Below, piece by piece: positions 14,809 to 22,149 of a stretch of DNA of 23,338 nt (the first letter of the stretch is position 1; each line of letters opens with the position of its first letter). Source of the DNA: Clostridiales bacterium (GTDB lineage Bacteria > Bacillota > Clostridia > Oscillospirales > Oscillospiraceae); assembly GCA_004553545.1 (NCBI GenBank), contig SFLD01000055.1, positions 1-23,338 on the forward strand, in the 5' to 3' direction. The notes under the pieces were generated by a model, which worked only from the letters and a program-made list of their open reading frames with translations, had not been told where the DNA came from and did not search any database. The position numbers were made by a program, and so were the translations under genes.

Positions 14809-16296
14809 CTGAAACGCAGCGCCGGTATCCTTCTCCCGGTCTTCTCCCTGCCGTCCCCCTGGGGCATCGGCACCCTGGGAGAGGCCACCCGGGACTTCAT
14901 CCGCTTCCTGGAGGCGGCAGGCCAGTCCTACTGGCAGGTCCTGCCCCTGGGAGAGACCAGCTTCGGCGACTCGCCCTACCAGCCTTTCTCCTCCTACGCC
15001 GGGAACCCCTACCTCATCGACCTGGACCTCCTGCAAAAGGACGGTCTCCTGACGGCAGAGGACTACCAGTCCCTCCCCTGGGGGGAGGACCCCCGCCGGG
15101 TGGACTACGCCCTCCTCTACCGCCAGCGCCGGGCTGTCCTGCGCAGGGCCGCGGAGCGGCTGCTCTCCGCCCCGCCGGAGGACTATGCCGCCTTCTGCCG
15201 GGAGAACGCCTTCTGGCTGGAGGACTACGCCCTCTTCACCGCCCTGAAGGCCCAGCGGAAGGGCACCCCCTGGTGGGACTGGGAGGATGCCATCCGGCTC
15301 CGCCGTCCCGCCGCACTGGACGCCGCCCGGGCAGAGCTTTCTTCGGAGCTGGCTATCCACCGGGCCACCCAGTACCTCTTCTTCCGCCAGTGGAACGCCC
15401 TGCGCACCTTTGCCCACGCCCACGGGATCTCCCTCATCGGGGACCTGCCCATCTATACCGCCTCGGACTCCGCCGACGTCTGGAGCGCGCCGGAGGAATT
15501 CCAGCTGGACAGGAACGGCCATCCCACCGAGGTCGCCGGCTGCCCGCCGGACGGCTTCTCCCCGGATGGGCAGCTCTGGGGCAACTACCTCTTTGCCTGG
15601 GACCGCATGGCGGAGGACGGCTACGCCTGGTGGCGCCGCCGGGTCCTCTTCCAGCTGCGGCTCTATGATATCCTGCGCATCGACCACTTCCGGGGCTTTG
15701 ACGCCTACTACGCCATCCCCGCCGGGGACGACACCGCCAGGAACGGCCGCTGGCGGCCGGGTCCCGGCCTCGCCCTCTTCCAGGCGCTGACGGCGGCCTA
15801 CGGCGGCGAGATGCCCATCATCGCGGAGGACCTGGGCTTCCTCTCGGACTCCGTGCGCACCCTGGTCCGGGAGACCGGCTACCCCGGCATGAAGGTCCTG
15901 GAGCTGGCCTTTGACAGCCGGGACAGCGGCGCCTCCGACTACCTGCCCCACCGCATCGGGGAGCACTGCGTGGTCTACACCGGCACCCACGACAACGACA
16001 CCATCCTGGGCTGGGCCGCCACCGCCCCGGCCGCCGACGTGGCCTTCGCCCGGGACTACCTGAAGCTGGGTGACCGCCAGGACTGGAACTGGGCCATGAT
16101 GGACGCCGCCTGGCAGAGCCCGGCAGAGCTGGCCGTGATGCAGGTCCAGGACCTGCTGGGTCTCGGCCACGAGGCCCGGATGAACACCCCCTCTACCCTG
16201 GGGGAAAACTGGCTCTGGCGCCTCCTCCCCGGCGAGCTGACGGAGGACCTGGCCCAGACCGTCCGGGCGCGCATGGCGCGCTTCGGCCGCCTGTGA
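14809..16296 (+). CDS. malQ: 4-alpha-glucanotransferase (amylomaltase), GH77
   Basis: A 495-residue cytoplasmic enzyme that transfers alpha-1,4-glucan segments between maltodextrins and releases glucose. The catalytic residues fall at Asp292 (RIDHFRGFDAYY), Glu340 (IIAEDLG) and Asp395 (GTHDNDT), almost exactly the positions in Thermus amylomaltase. The start is unusual: GAGGTGATCC (14797-14806) is a near-perfect Shine-Dalgarno, and the only start-like codon at the right distance is CTG at 14809, giving MKRSAGILLPVFSLPSPWG. The alternative GTG at 14800 lies within the Shine-Dalgarno. It is the last gene of the operon and shows that glucan handling is the operon's purpose. Confidence 0.95.
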   Translation: MKRSAGILLPVFSLPSPWGIGTLGEATRDFIRFLEAAGQSYWQVLPLGETSFGDSPYQPFSSYAGNPYLIDLDLLQKDGLLTAEDYQSLPWGEDPRRVDYALLYRQRRAVLRRAAERLLSAPPEDYAAFCRENAFWLEDYALFTALKAQRKGTPWWDWEDAIRLRRPAALDAARAELSSELAIHRATQYLFFRQWNALRTFAHAHGISLIGDLPIYTASDSADVWSAPEEFQLDRNGHPTEVAGCPPDGFSPDGQLWGNYLFAWDRMAEDGYAWWRRRVLFQLRLYDILRIDHFRGFDAYYAIPAGDDTARNGRWRPGPGLALFQALTAAYGGEMPIIAEDLGFLSDSVRTLVRETGYPGMKVLELAFDSRDSGASDYLPHRIGEHCVVYTGTHDNDTILGWAATAPAADVAFARDYLKLGDRQDWNWAMMDAAWQSPAELAVMQVQDLLGLGHEARMNTPSTLGENWLWRLLPGELTEDLAQTVRARMARFGRL

Positions 16297-16305
16297 AGGA
16301 AACCG

Positions 16306-16352
16306 AAACCAGCGATATCCTGACCGTTTCCGTCAGGATATCGCCGGTTTTT
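16306..16352. terminator. Bidirectional terminator between malQ and HAD-IIA gene
   Basis: A perfect 13-bp stem, GCGATATCCTGAC (16312-16324) with its complement at 16332-16344, and a 7-base loop. AAACC/GGTTT arms extend it. TTTTT follows on the plus strand (16348-16352). The AAACC side gives a shorter T-rich end for the minus strand. Confidence 0.85.
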
Positions 16353-16367
16353 CTGTCTTGCGGACCG

Positions 16368-17159
16368 TTACCCCATCCGCTCCGTCAGCTCTGCCACGTC
16401 CCGCAGGACCCAGCGGGGCTTCGTCTCGCTGGTTTTCAGGTCCGCCTCCCTGCTCTCGCCGGAGAGGACCAGGACGCTGTCGATGCCGGCGTTGACGGCG
16501 CAGGCGATGTCGGTGTAGAGCCGGTCCCCCACCAGGACCGTCTCCTCCGGGGCGAAGCCTGCGCTCTCCATGGCCAGGAGCGCCATCTCCGGCTGGGGCT
16601 TGCCGATGACCCTGGGCCGCCGCCCGGTGGCCCGATAGAGCATCTCGCAGACGCTGCCGCAGTCCGGCACGCAGCCATACCAGGTGGGGCAGACCCAGTC
16701 GGGATTGGTGGCCAGGAACTCCGCTCCCCGGTTCAGGAGGATGCAGGCGTCCTCCAGCTTCTGAAAAGTCAGTTCCGTGTCAAAGCCGCAGATGAGGACC
16801 TCCGCCTCCTCCCGGTCGGAGGTCACGGAAAAACCCGCGCTCCGCAGCTGGCGGCGGAAGGACTCCGTCCCGGCCACGTACAGGGGCTTCCCCTGATAGT
16901 CCCCCTTCCGCAGGAAGAGGATCAGGGCATCCACCGAGGTCAGAAAGTCCTCCGGCACGCTCTCGATCCCCAGGCGGCGGAGCTTTTCCACGTAGCTGTC
17001 CGCCCCCCGGGAGGAGTTGTTGGTAAGGAAGAGGTAGCGTCCGCCCTTCTCCCGGATGCGCCGGAGGAAGGGGACGGTGCCGGGGAAGAGGTCGTCGTCC
17101 AGGTACAGTGTGCCGTCCATATCCAGCAGGAAGAGCCGCTTGTCGGTGAGTTCCGCCAT
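16368..17159 (-). CDS. HAD-IIA family phosphatase (NagD/PGP type)
   Basis: A 263-residue sugar- or nucleotide-phosphate phosphatase of the HAD superfamily with a C2 cap. Motif I is DMDGT (nucleophile Asp13, acid/base Asp15), motif II is FLTNNSS, the lysine motif is GKPQPEM, and motif IV is VGDRLYTDI. The start at 17159 is chosen because GGAGG lies 8 bases upstream; an upstream ATG at 17174 sits too close to it. Typical roles are removal of phosphate from UMP, sugar phosphates or phosphoglycolate; which one applies here is not evident. It lies downstream of the lipoprotein gene but behind a hairpin, so it may be only partly co-transcribed. Confidence 0.9.
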   Translation of the reverse strand: MAELTDKRLFLLDMDGTLYLDDDLFPGTVPFLRRIREKGGRYLFLTNNSSRGADSYVEKLRRLGIESVPEDFLTSVDALILFLRKGDYQGKPLYVAGTESFRRQLRSAGFSVTSDREEAEVLICGFDTELTFQKLEDACILLNRGAEFLATNPDWVCPTWYGCVPDCGSVCEMLYRATGRRPRVIGKPQPEMALLAMESAGFAPEETVLVGDRLYTDIACAVNAGIDSVLVLSGESREADLKTSETKPRWVLRDVAELTERMG

Positions 17160-17179
17160 CAGGATCGCCTCCATTTCAG

Positions 17180-17218
17180 AAAAGTCAGCTGCCGGAGCGG
17201 CCCAGCCGCCCCGGCAGC
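17180..17218 (-). terminator. Terminator after lipoprotein gene
   Basis: Minus strand: GCTGCCGG..CCGGCAGC stem (17218-17188) with inner GCGGC/GCCGC and a TGG loop, followed by TGACTTTT. It lies 8 bases past the lipoprotein stop. Confidence 0.65.
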
Positions 17219-17226
17219 GCTGTCTC

Positions 17227-18762
17227 TCAGCCGTAGCTGCGGGTGAAGTTCACGTGGGCGGAGCGGGCGGTGCCGAAGAGCTCCGGTCCCGAGAGGACCC
17301 GGACCTTCAGGCTGTCCCAGTCCGGGGACAGGGCCAGCACGCCCTGCTGCACGCCGTCGGCCTCGTCATAGAGCTGGTAGGAAACCGCGATGCCCTCGCC
17401 GGTGACGCCCAGGCAGGTGTAGCTGCCGAAGCGGTTCACGGCGTCCCGGGGCGCCTGGGGATCGCTGACCTGGAGCTGCAGCGTCCCATCGCTGCCGAAG
17501 ACCAGGTTATAAAGGCTCTCATAGCTGCCGCCGCCCGGATTCTCGTGGCTCACGGCCTCGGAGCTCCAGTTCCCGTCCCAGAGGCCGCTGAGGCTCTGCC
17601 GCTCCGCGGCGCAGATGGCGTCGGAGAGGTCGATCCTCCCGCTCTCCGTGTTGGCGTAGAGGGTGGGGACACCGGTCTCCCCCTCCGCGCTGCCGGTCTC
17701 AAAGCCCTTCACGCCGGAAACGCCCGGCAGGGGGCCGCTTGCGCAGAGGGTCCCGCCCAGGAGCCCCTCCACCACGTTGACGCACTCCACCGTGCCCTCC
17801 TCCGTCCGAAGGAGGAGGTAGGGGTGGAAGTCCAGCCCCAGGCTGCCGCAGAAGAGGGCCGTGTAGCGGCCGTAAAGCCCCTCCACAGGGCAGGGCGTGC
17901 CGTAGCGGATGTCGGCGTTCGCGAAGAAGGCCCGGGCCTCCGGCGTGTCCTGCACGGTGACGCTGAGCTCCCCCGCCGCCAGATCCGCCGTGACGAAGCC
18001 GAATGCGGCGCTGAGAGGCTGGGCCGGGGTGGCGGGGTCCAGGTCCAGGTCCAGGGGCCGCTCGTACCACTCCGCCCCCGCCGGGGACGCCACAGGCACG
18101 ATGGCCGTGAGCCGGCCGTCCTGGGCGAGATACAGGGGCAGATCCTCCGTCAGGTTGTCCCGGGAGAGGGTCTTGGCCCGGAGCTCCGCCATGGCGGCGA
18201 TGTCCGCCGCCGTGGACTGGTAGTTCCCGTCAAAGAACCGGGCGGCGGAGCGGCGCAGGGCCTCCAGATAGTCCTCCGGCTGGATGTCCAGCCGCTCCAG
18301 GAGGGCCCCGTTGCCCACCCGCTCCTGGGCCTGGAAGTCATAGTTCCAGGCGGCGTAGACCGTGTAGTCCGCATCCATCTCCGCCTGGACCAGGAGGCTC
18401 AGGAGGCTCCCCTGCCAGTGGCTGGTCCAGGAGACGCTGAGGACCGTCAGGGAATCCCCGCTCTCCATGCAGGCGATGGCATCCTCCGCCGCGCCGCCGA
18501 AGATGTCCCAGATCTCGTCGTTGACGGCCTGTGCCTCGGCGCTCTCGTCCCGCAGCTCCGGCACGTGGAGGCTGTAGCGGTAATCATTGCCCAGGGAGTC
18601 GGTATACTCCCCCTCCTGGGTCAGGACCTCCCCCAGGAGGCTGTCGTCATAGTGTCCTCCGGCGCTGCCGGAGTGGTTTCCCGGCTGACCGCAGGCGCAG
18701 AGGCCCAGGGTCAGCGCCAGGGCGCCAAGACCCGCCGCCAGGCGGCGAAACTGTGTTCTCAT
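17227..18762 (-). CDS. Secreted lipoprotein, DUF3298-like
   Basis: A 511-residue lipoprotein. The signal peptide has a basic start and the lipobox LCAC with Cys24 lipidated, followed by a Gly/Ser/His linker. The first half (about 40-230) resembles DUF3298/RsiV-like domains: a beta-rich region with SVSWTSHWQGS and a later WNYDF. The C-terminal part (about 380-500) contains a GLWDGNWSS stretch that looks like a small beta-barrel. The start is the second of two nearby ATGs (18762, not 18771) because AAAGGA is correctly spaced only for it. It begins 5 bases after the pcp stop, so it is translated with pcp. Function unknown; cell-surface location is clear. Confidence 0.8.
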   Translation of the reverse strand: MRTQFRRLAAGLGALALTLGLCACGQPGNHSGSAGGHYDDSLLGEVLTQEGEYTDSLGNDYRYSLHVPELRDESAEAQAVNDEIWDIFGGAAEDAIACMESGDSLTVLSVSWTSHWQGSLLSLLVQAEMDADYTVYAAWNYDFQAQERVGNGALLERLDIQPEDYLEALRRSAARFFDGNYQSTAADIAAMAELRAKTLSRDNLTEDLPLYLAQDGRLTAIVPVASPAGAEWYERPLDLDLDPATPAQPLSAAFGFVTADLAAGELSVTVQDTPEARAFFANADIRYGTPCPVEGLYGRYTALFCGSLGLDFHPYLLLRTEEGTVECVNVVEGLLGGTLCASGPLPGVSGVKGFETGSAEGETGVPTLYANTESGRIDLSDAICAAERQSLSGLWDGNWSSEAVSHENPGGGSYESLYNLVFGSDGTLQLQVSDPQAPRDAVNRFGSYTCLGVTGEGIAVSYQLYDEADGVQQGVLALSPDWDSLKVRVLSGPELFGTARSAHVNFTRSYG

Positions 18763-18767
18763 CCGTC

Positions 18768-19379
18768 TCATCCTTTCTGCAGGCTTTCCGCAATGACCCC
18801 CAGGGCCGCCTCCAGTCCCGCCGTGATGGCGGGCAGCGGCAGGGAGGGACAACTGGGCTTATCCAGCACCTGCTCGCAGCAGCAGGGCACGTGAAGGAAG
18901 CCCCCGGGGATGCCCCGCTCCTTGGCCAGCCCCGCCAGGTGATAGAGGAGACAGTTGCAGAGGTAGCCCCCGGCGCTAAGACTCAGCTGGGCCGGGACCC
19001 CCGCCCCACGGATGGCGGAGACCATCTCCTTCACCGGGAGGGTCGAAAAATGAGCGTCCGCCCCGTCGGGATCGATGGGTTCCCCCTGGCAGAGGACCCC
19101 GGCGTTGTCGGGGAGGGAGGCATCCTTCCAGTTGATGCCCACCAGTTCCGGCGTCAGGGCGGCGCGGCCCGCCGCCTGTCCCACAGAGAGGACGGCGTCC
19201 GGGGCCAGCTCCCCGATCAGCGCCTTCAGCCGGGCGGGACCGGCTTCATACTCCACCGGCAGCTGCCGCTTCAGGATCTCCGCCCCGCCGATGACCTCCG
19301 GCAGGCGGGACACCGCCTCCCAGGCGGCGTTGACGGCATCCGGCCCGAAGGGCTCGAAGCCGGTGACCAGGATCTTCAT
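18768..19379 (-). CDS. pcp: Pyroglutamyl-peptidase I (pyrrolidone-carboxylate peptidase)
   Basis: A 203-residue cysteine peptidase of family C15 that removes N-terminal pyroglutamate from peptides in the cytoplasm. The catalytic triad is visible: Glu78 (TPELVGIN), Cys141 (SAGGYLCN) and His163 (GGFLHVP). The N-terminus MKILVTGFEPFG is diagnostic. The start at 19379 has GAGGG 6 bases upstream, whereas the ATG at 19385 lies next to that site. Length is typical (about 200-215). The lipoprotein gene follows immediately; no functional link between the two is known to me. Confidence 0.96.
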   Translation of the reverse strand: MKILVTGFEPFGPDAVNAAWEAVSRLPEVIGGAEILKRQLPVEYEAGPARLKALIGELAPDAVLSVGQAAGRAALTPELVGINWKDASLPDNAGVLCQGEPIDPDGADAHFSTLPVKEMVSAIRGAGVPAQLSLSAGGYLCNCLLYHLAGLAKERGIPGGFLHVPCCCEQVLDKPSCPSLPLPAITAGLEAALGVIAESLQKG

Positions 19380-19407
19380 GGGCATCCCTCACTTTCATTC
19401 GCAAGGT

Positions 19408-19436
19408 ATTGTACCACATCCCGGCCCTTTTCGCAA
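19408..19436 (-). promoter_or_regulatory. Sigma-A promoter for pcp-lipoprotein operon
   Basis: Minus strand: TTGCGA (19436-19431), 17-base spacer, TACAAT (19413-19408) with TGG before it. Start of transcription near 19401, only about 20 bases before the pcp start. Confidence 0.7.
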
Positions 19437-19441
19437 TGGGG

Positions 19442-19549
19442 TCAATCCTCCAGAAAATCCCGGTACTCCTCGTCGGTGGAGAAGAGGATGTACTTCCCCA
19501 TCCATGCAACATAGCCCATGTAACCCGCCGCCGTGCTGTAACCCTTCAT
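19442..19549 (-). CDS. 35-residue small protein, conserved-looking
   Basis: A 35-residue protein beginning MKGYSTAAGYMGYVAWMG and ending YILFSTDEEYRDFLED. AAGGAG lies exactly 6 bases before ATG 19549, the best-placed ribosome-binding site in the neighbourhood. Composition is protein-like: aromatic residues (five Tyr, two Phe, one Trp), a glycine-rich first half and an acidic amphipathic tail, with no low complexity. Its stop at 19442 lies just before the pcp promoter. There is no signal peptide or membrane span. From memory it resembles short GYMGYV..YILF..EYLE proteins in gut Clostridia, but I cannot confirm this here. Function unknown. Confidence 0.7.
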   Translation of the reverse strand: MKGYSTAAGYMGYVAWMGKYILFSTDEEYRDFLED

Positions 19550-19652
19550 TTGCCGCTCCTTCTGCCCCGTGGGGGCTTCGTTTTTTCTTCATGCTCCCAT
19601 GATAGCGGAAGAATGGTCCCGAAATACGAACAGTTCCAGCAAACCCCCGCTC

Positions 19653-19681
19653 TTGCAGCGGGGGAGCCGCCATGGTAGAAT
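19653..19681 (+). promoter_or_regulatory. Sigma-A promoter for yjjG-like gene
   Basis: -35 TTGCAG (19653-19658), 17-base spacer, -10 TAGAAT (19676-19681). The -35 lies in the loop of a hairpin (CCCCCGCTC..GCGGGGG, 19644-19663). Confidence 0.65.
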
Positions 19682-19684
19682 AAG

Positions 19685-19707
19685 AAAAAACGCCCCCTCC
19701 GGGGGCG
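19685..19707 (-). terminator. Antisense intrinsic terminator in leader of yjjG-like gene
   Basis: CGCCCCC (19691-19697), loop TCC, GGGGGCG (19701-19707), followed on the minus strand by TTTTTT (19690-19685). No minus-strand gene ends here. In the plus-strand mRNA the same hairpin sits at the 5' end, directly before the ribosome-binding site. Confidence 0.5.
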
Positions 19708-19721
19708 GAGGGAGGCGCGGC

Positions 19722-20393
19722 ATGATCAAGACCATCCTCTGGGACGTGGACGGCACCCTGCTGGACTTCGGGGCGGCGGAGCGGGCCGCCATACTGTCCC
19801 TCTACCGGGACTTCGGCCTGGGCACCTGCACGGAGGACGCCCTCCGCCGCTACTCCCAATTGAACAAGACCTACTGGGAGCGCCTGGAGCGCCGGGAGAT
19901 CACGAAGCCGGAGCTCCTGGTCCGCCGCTTCCAGGACTTCTTCGGGGCGGAGGGCCTTTCCGTGGACGCCGCAGCCTTCAACGCCGCCTACCAGACCCGG
20001 CTGGGGGAGACCGCCATCCCCCGGGACGACAGCGTGGCACTGGTAACATCCCTCCGGGGCCGGGTCCTGCAGTACGTGGTCTCCAACGGCACCGTCCAGG
20101 CCCAGACGGCGAAGCTCCGCCGCTCCGGCCTGGACCGGCTCATGGACGGCATCTTCCTCTCGGAGCGGATCGGCGCCGAGAAGCCGGACATCGCTTTCTT
20201 CGATGCCGTCTTCGCCGCCATCGGCCCGGTGGAGAAGGAGGAAGTCCTCATCGTGGGGGACTCCCTCACCAGCGACATCCAGGGCGGAAGAAACGCCGGC
20301 ATCCAGACCTGCTGGTACGCCCCCGCCGGCGGGGAGAGCCCCCTCCCCCACCACACCATCCGGGACCTCCACCAGGTCCTGGCCCTGCTGTGA
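19722..20393 (+). CDS. HAD hydrolase, YjjG-like noncanonical pyrimidine nucleotidase
   Basis: A 223-residue HAD phosphatase with an alpha-helical C1 cap. Motif I is WDVDGTLLDF (Asp8, Asp10), motif II is VVSNGT, the lysine motif is GAEKPD, and motif IV is VGDSLTSDIQGG. The pattern DxDGTLLDF with RYSQLNKTYWERLERREIT and the terminal AGIQTCW follow the YjjG family, which dephosphorylates (non-canonical) pyrimidine nucleotides. GGAGGGAGG precedes ATG 19722. It is the first gene of a two-gene operon with the EFR1 protein (gap 13 bases). The substrate assignment is by family only. Confidence 0.85.
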   Translation: MIKTILWDVDGTLLDFGAAERAAILSLYRDFGLGTCTEDALRRYSQLNKTYWERLERREITKPELLVRRFQDFFGAEGLSVDAAAFNAAYQTRLGETAIPRDDSVALVTSLRGRVLQYVVSNGTVQAQTAKLRRSGLDRLMDGIFLSERIGAEKPDIAFFDAVFAAIGPVEKEEVLIVGDSLTSDIQGGRNAGIQTCWYAPAGGESPLPHHTIRDLHQVLALL

Positions 20394-20406
20394 AGGGAGA
20401 CCGCCC

Positions 20407-21150
20407 ATGATTTTATATTTTTCCGCCACCGGGAACAGCCAATACGTGGCCGACCGGCTGGCGTCGGCCCTGGGGCAGGATGCGGTATCCCTGGTGGACT
20501 GCCTCCGGCGCGGCGAGACCTCCTTTACGGATGATACCATCTGCGTCGTGTCTCCCACCTATTTCTGGGGCCTCCCCAGCATCGTCAAGGAGTTCCTCGC
20601 GCAGGCCGATCTCCATGCCGGCTACCTCTGCTTCCTTGCCACCTACGGCACAACGCCGGGCGCCTCCGGCCGCATGGCGGGCAGGGCGATCCGGGGCAGG
20701 GCCATCGACGCCTTCTACGCTGTCCGGATGCCGGACACCTGGACTCCCATCTTCGATCTCTCCACCCCCGAGAAGGTAGCGGCGTTCACCAAAACCACGG
20801 AGGCGGACATTGACGCGACCATCCGCGGGATCCGTGCGCGCCATACCAACCGCCGGATGTCCCCCCGTGCCCCCGCGTTTCTCGCGGAGTGGTTCGCGCA
20901 GCCCCTCTACAACGGAACGATCCGGAAGACGTCCCACCTCCGCCTGGAGGAGGGCTGCATCGGCTGCGGCCGATGTGCGGCGAACTGCCCCGTGCAGGCC
21001 ATCGAGATGCAGGAGCGGCGGCCGGTCTGGGTCAAGGAGAAGTGCGCCATGTGCCTGGGCTGCCTGCACCGCTGTCCGAAGTTCGCCATTCAGTACGGCG
21101 GAAACACCCGGAGGCACGGACAGTACACCCATCCCAAGACCAGCGGATAG
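20407..21150 (+). CDS. EFR1 family ferredoxin-flavodoxin
   Basis: A 247-residue electron-transfer protein. The N-terminal flavodoxin-like domain (about 1-150) begins ILYFSATGNSQYVAD, the FMN-phosphate loop. The C-terminal part carries two [4Fe-4S] ferredoxin motifs, CIGCGRCAANCP and CAMCLGCLHRCP, each CxxCxxCxxxCP. EFR1 proteins are common in anaerobic Clostridia; their partners are mostly unknown. AAGGGAG lies before ATG 20407. It is translated directly after the HAD gene. Confidence 0.9.
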   Translation: MILYFSATGNSQYVADRLASALGQDAVSLVDCLRRGETSFTDDTICVVSPTYFWGLPSIVKEFLAQADLHAGYLCFLATYGTTPGASGRMAGRAIRGRAIDAFYAVRMPDTWTPIFDLSTPEKVAAFTKTTEADIDATIRGIRARHTNRRMSPRAPAFLAEWFAQPLYNGTIRKTSHLRLEEGCIGCGRCAANCPVQAIEMQERRPVWVKEKCAMCLGCLHRCPKFAIQYGGNTRRHGQYTHPKTSG

Positions 21151-21152
21151 CG

Positions 21153-21184
21153 AAAAAGGAGGGAGAGGCGCTGCCTCTCCCTCC
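21153..21184 (-). terminator. Second (distal) terminator for hpf
   Basis: A perfect 12-bp stem, GGAGGGAGAGGC (21158-21169) with 21173-21184 and a 3-base loop. On the minus strand it is followed by TTTTT (21157-21153). Confidence 0.7.
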
Positions 21185-21204
21185 CGCCATATCCCAGCAG
21201 AAAA

Positions 21205-21236
21205 GGGAGCGGCTCACGCCGCTCCCTTGGTTTTTT
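21205..21236. terminator. Bidirectional terminator between EFR1 and hpf genes
   Basis: Stem GGGAGCGGC (21205-21213) with GCCGCTCCC (21218-21226), loop TCAC. On the plus strand TTGGTTTTTT follows; on the minus strand TTTT follows. The T-run reaches the hpf stop codon. Confidence 0.85.
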
Positions 21237-21780
21237 ACTCCTCTTCCCCGGTCTCGATGAGGCCGTAGCCGCCGTTCTTCCGGCGGTAGACGATGCTGAG
21301 AGCCCCGTCCTCGGCGCCCCGGAAGACGAAGAAGTCGTGGTCCAGCAGGTTCATCTGCAGGATGGCCTCCTCGGCGCTCATGGGCTTCACGGAGAAGCGC
21401 TTGGTGCGCACGATGTCGAACTCCTTCTCCTCCGCCACGCTGAAATCGTCCATCTCGGCGGGGGCGGGGAAAGCCTCGGAGCGCATGCGCTTGGAAAGGC
21501 GGGTCTTGTTCTTCAGGATCTGCCGCTCGATGTAGCTGATGGCCGCATCCACGGCGGAGCGCATATCGCCGTCCGTCTCCTGGGTCTGGGCACGGAAGAT
21601 GGTGTTCCCTCCGCGGATGGTGAGCTCCACCGTGCAAAGGTGGTTCTTCTCCACGGAGAACGTGACAAATGCGGCAGGTTCCTCCTGGAAGTAGCGATCC
21701 AGCTTGGAGACCTTCTTCTCGGTATACTCCTTGATGGAATCGTTCAGGGAGACTTTCTTGCAGGCAAATGTACACTTCAT
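21235..21780 (-). CDS. hpf: Ribosome hibernation-promoting factor, long form
   Basis: A 181-residue protein that pairs 70S ribosomes into inactive 100S dimers in stationary phase. The N-terminal ribosome-binding domain (about 1-100, starting MKCTFACKKVSLNDSIKEY) is followed by a linker and the C-terminal dimerisation domain (about 118-175: IVRTKRFSVKPMSAEEAI, HDFFVF, IVYRRKNGGYGLI). Both domains make it the long form typical of Firmicutes. AAAGGAG lies before ATG 21780. It has a good sigma-A promoter and tandem terminators. Confidence 0.95.
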   Translation of the reverse strand: MKCTFACKKVSLNDSIKEYTEKKVSKLDRYFQEEPAAFVTFSVEKNHLCTVELTIRGGNTIFRAQTQETDGDMRSAVDAAISYIERQILKNKTRLSKRMRSEAFPAPAEMDDFSVAEEKEFDIVRTKRFSVKPMSAEEAILQMNLLDHDFFVFRGAEDGALSIVYRRKNGGYGLIETGEEE

Positions 21781-21855
21781 AGGTATCGCTCCTTTCGTTT
21801 GGCGGAGGGGAGGCCCCGGTCCCGGGGAAAGGGGTCACCCCGCCTCCTTGGCTAG

Positions 21856-21884
21856 ATTGTACTATAGTACCGGAGAAATAGCAA
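21856..21884 (-). promoter_or_regulatory. Sigma-A promoter for hpf
   Basis: Minus strand: TTGCTA (21884-21879), 17-base spacer, TACAAT (21861-21856). The leader is about 70 bases. An imperfect dyad (GTTACGCCA..TGGCAAC) lies just upstream of the -35, a possible regulator site. Confidence 0.75.
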
Positions 21885-21992
21885 GTGTTTTGTTGCCAAT
21901 TTAACAATGGCGTAACAATTTGTCGCCCTGCTGGAGGCAGCGTCCCCATCTGTCCGCCGTGGGCGGTCCCCCGGCGCGGCGGACGTCCGGAT

Positions 21993-22029
21993 AAAAAAGG
22001 GCCGCCGGCGGACAGCGCCGCAGGCGGCT
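21993..22029 (-). terminator. Terminator for Sel1-repeat gene
   Basis: Minus strand: GCCGCC-T-GCGG stem with CCGC-C-GGCGGC (22029-22001), then TTTTTT (21998-21993). It lies about 120 bases past the Sel1 gene stop. Confidence 0.6.
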
Positions 22030-22149
22030 CAAGCGGGTGGGATATTGGAAAGCTTCCAAGGATAGGGTAGCACAAGCCCGTCCCCATTGCAATGGGAGCT
22101 TTCGTCGGAAAAGCACTAGTTTTGTCCCCCGGCGGCTGCCGCGAGGGGA
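22030..22149. other. Structured spacer downstream of Sel1 gene
   Basis: No gene. It contains the palindromes TTGGAAAGCTTCCAA (22045-22059) and CCCATTGCAATGGG (22083-22096). It would form a folded 3' untranslated region before the terminator. Confidence 0.4.
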
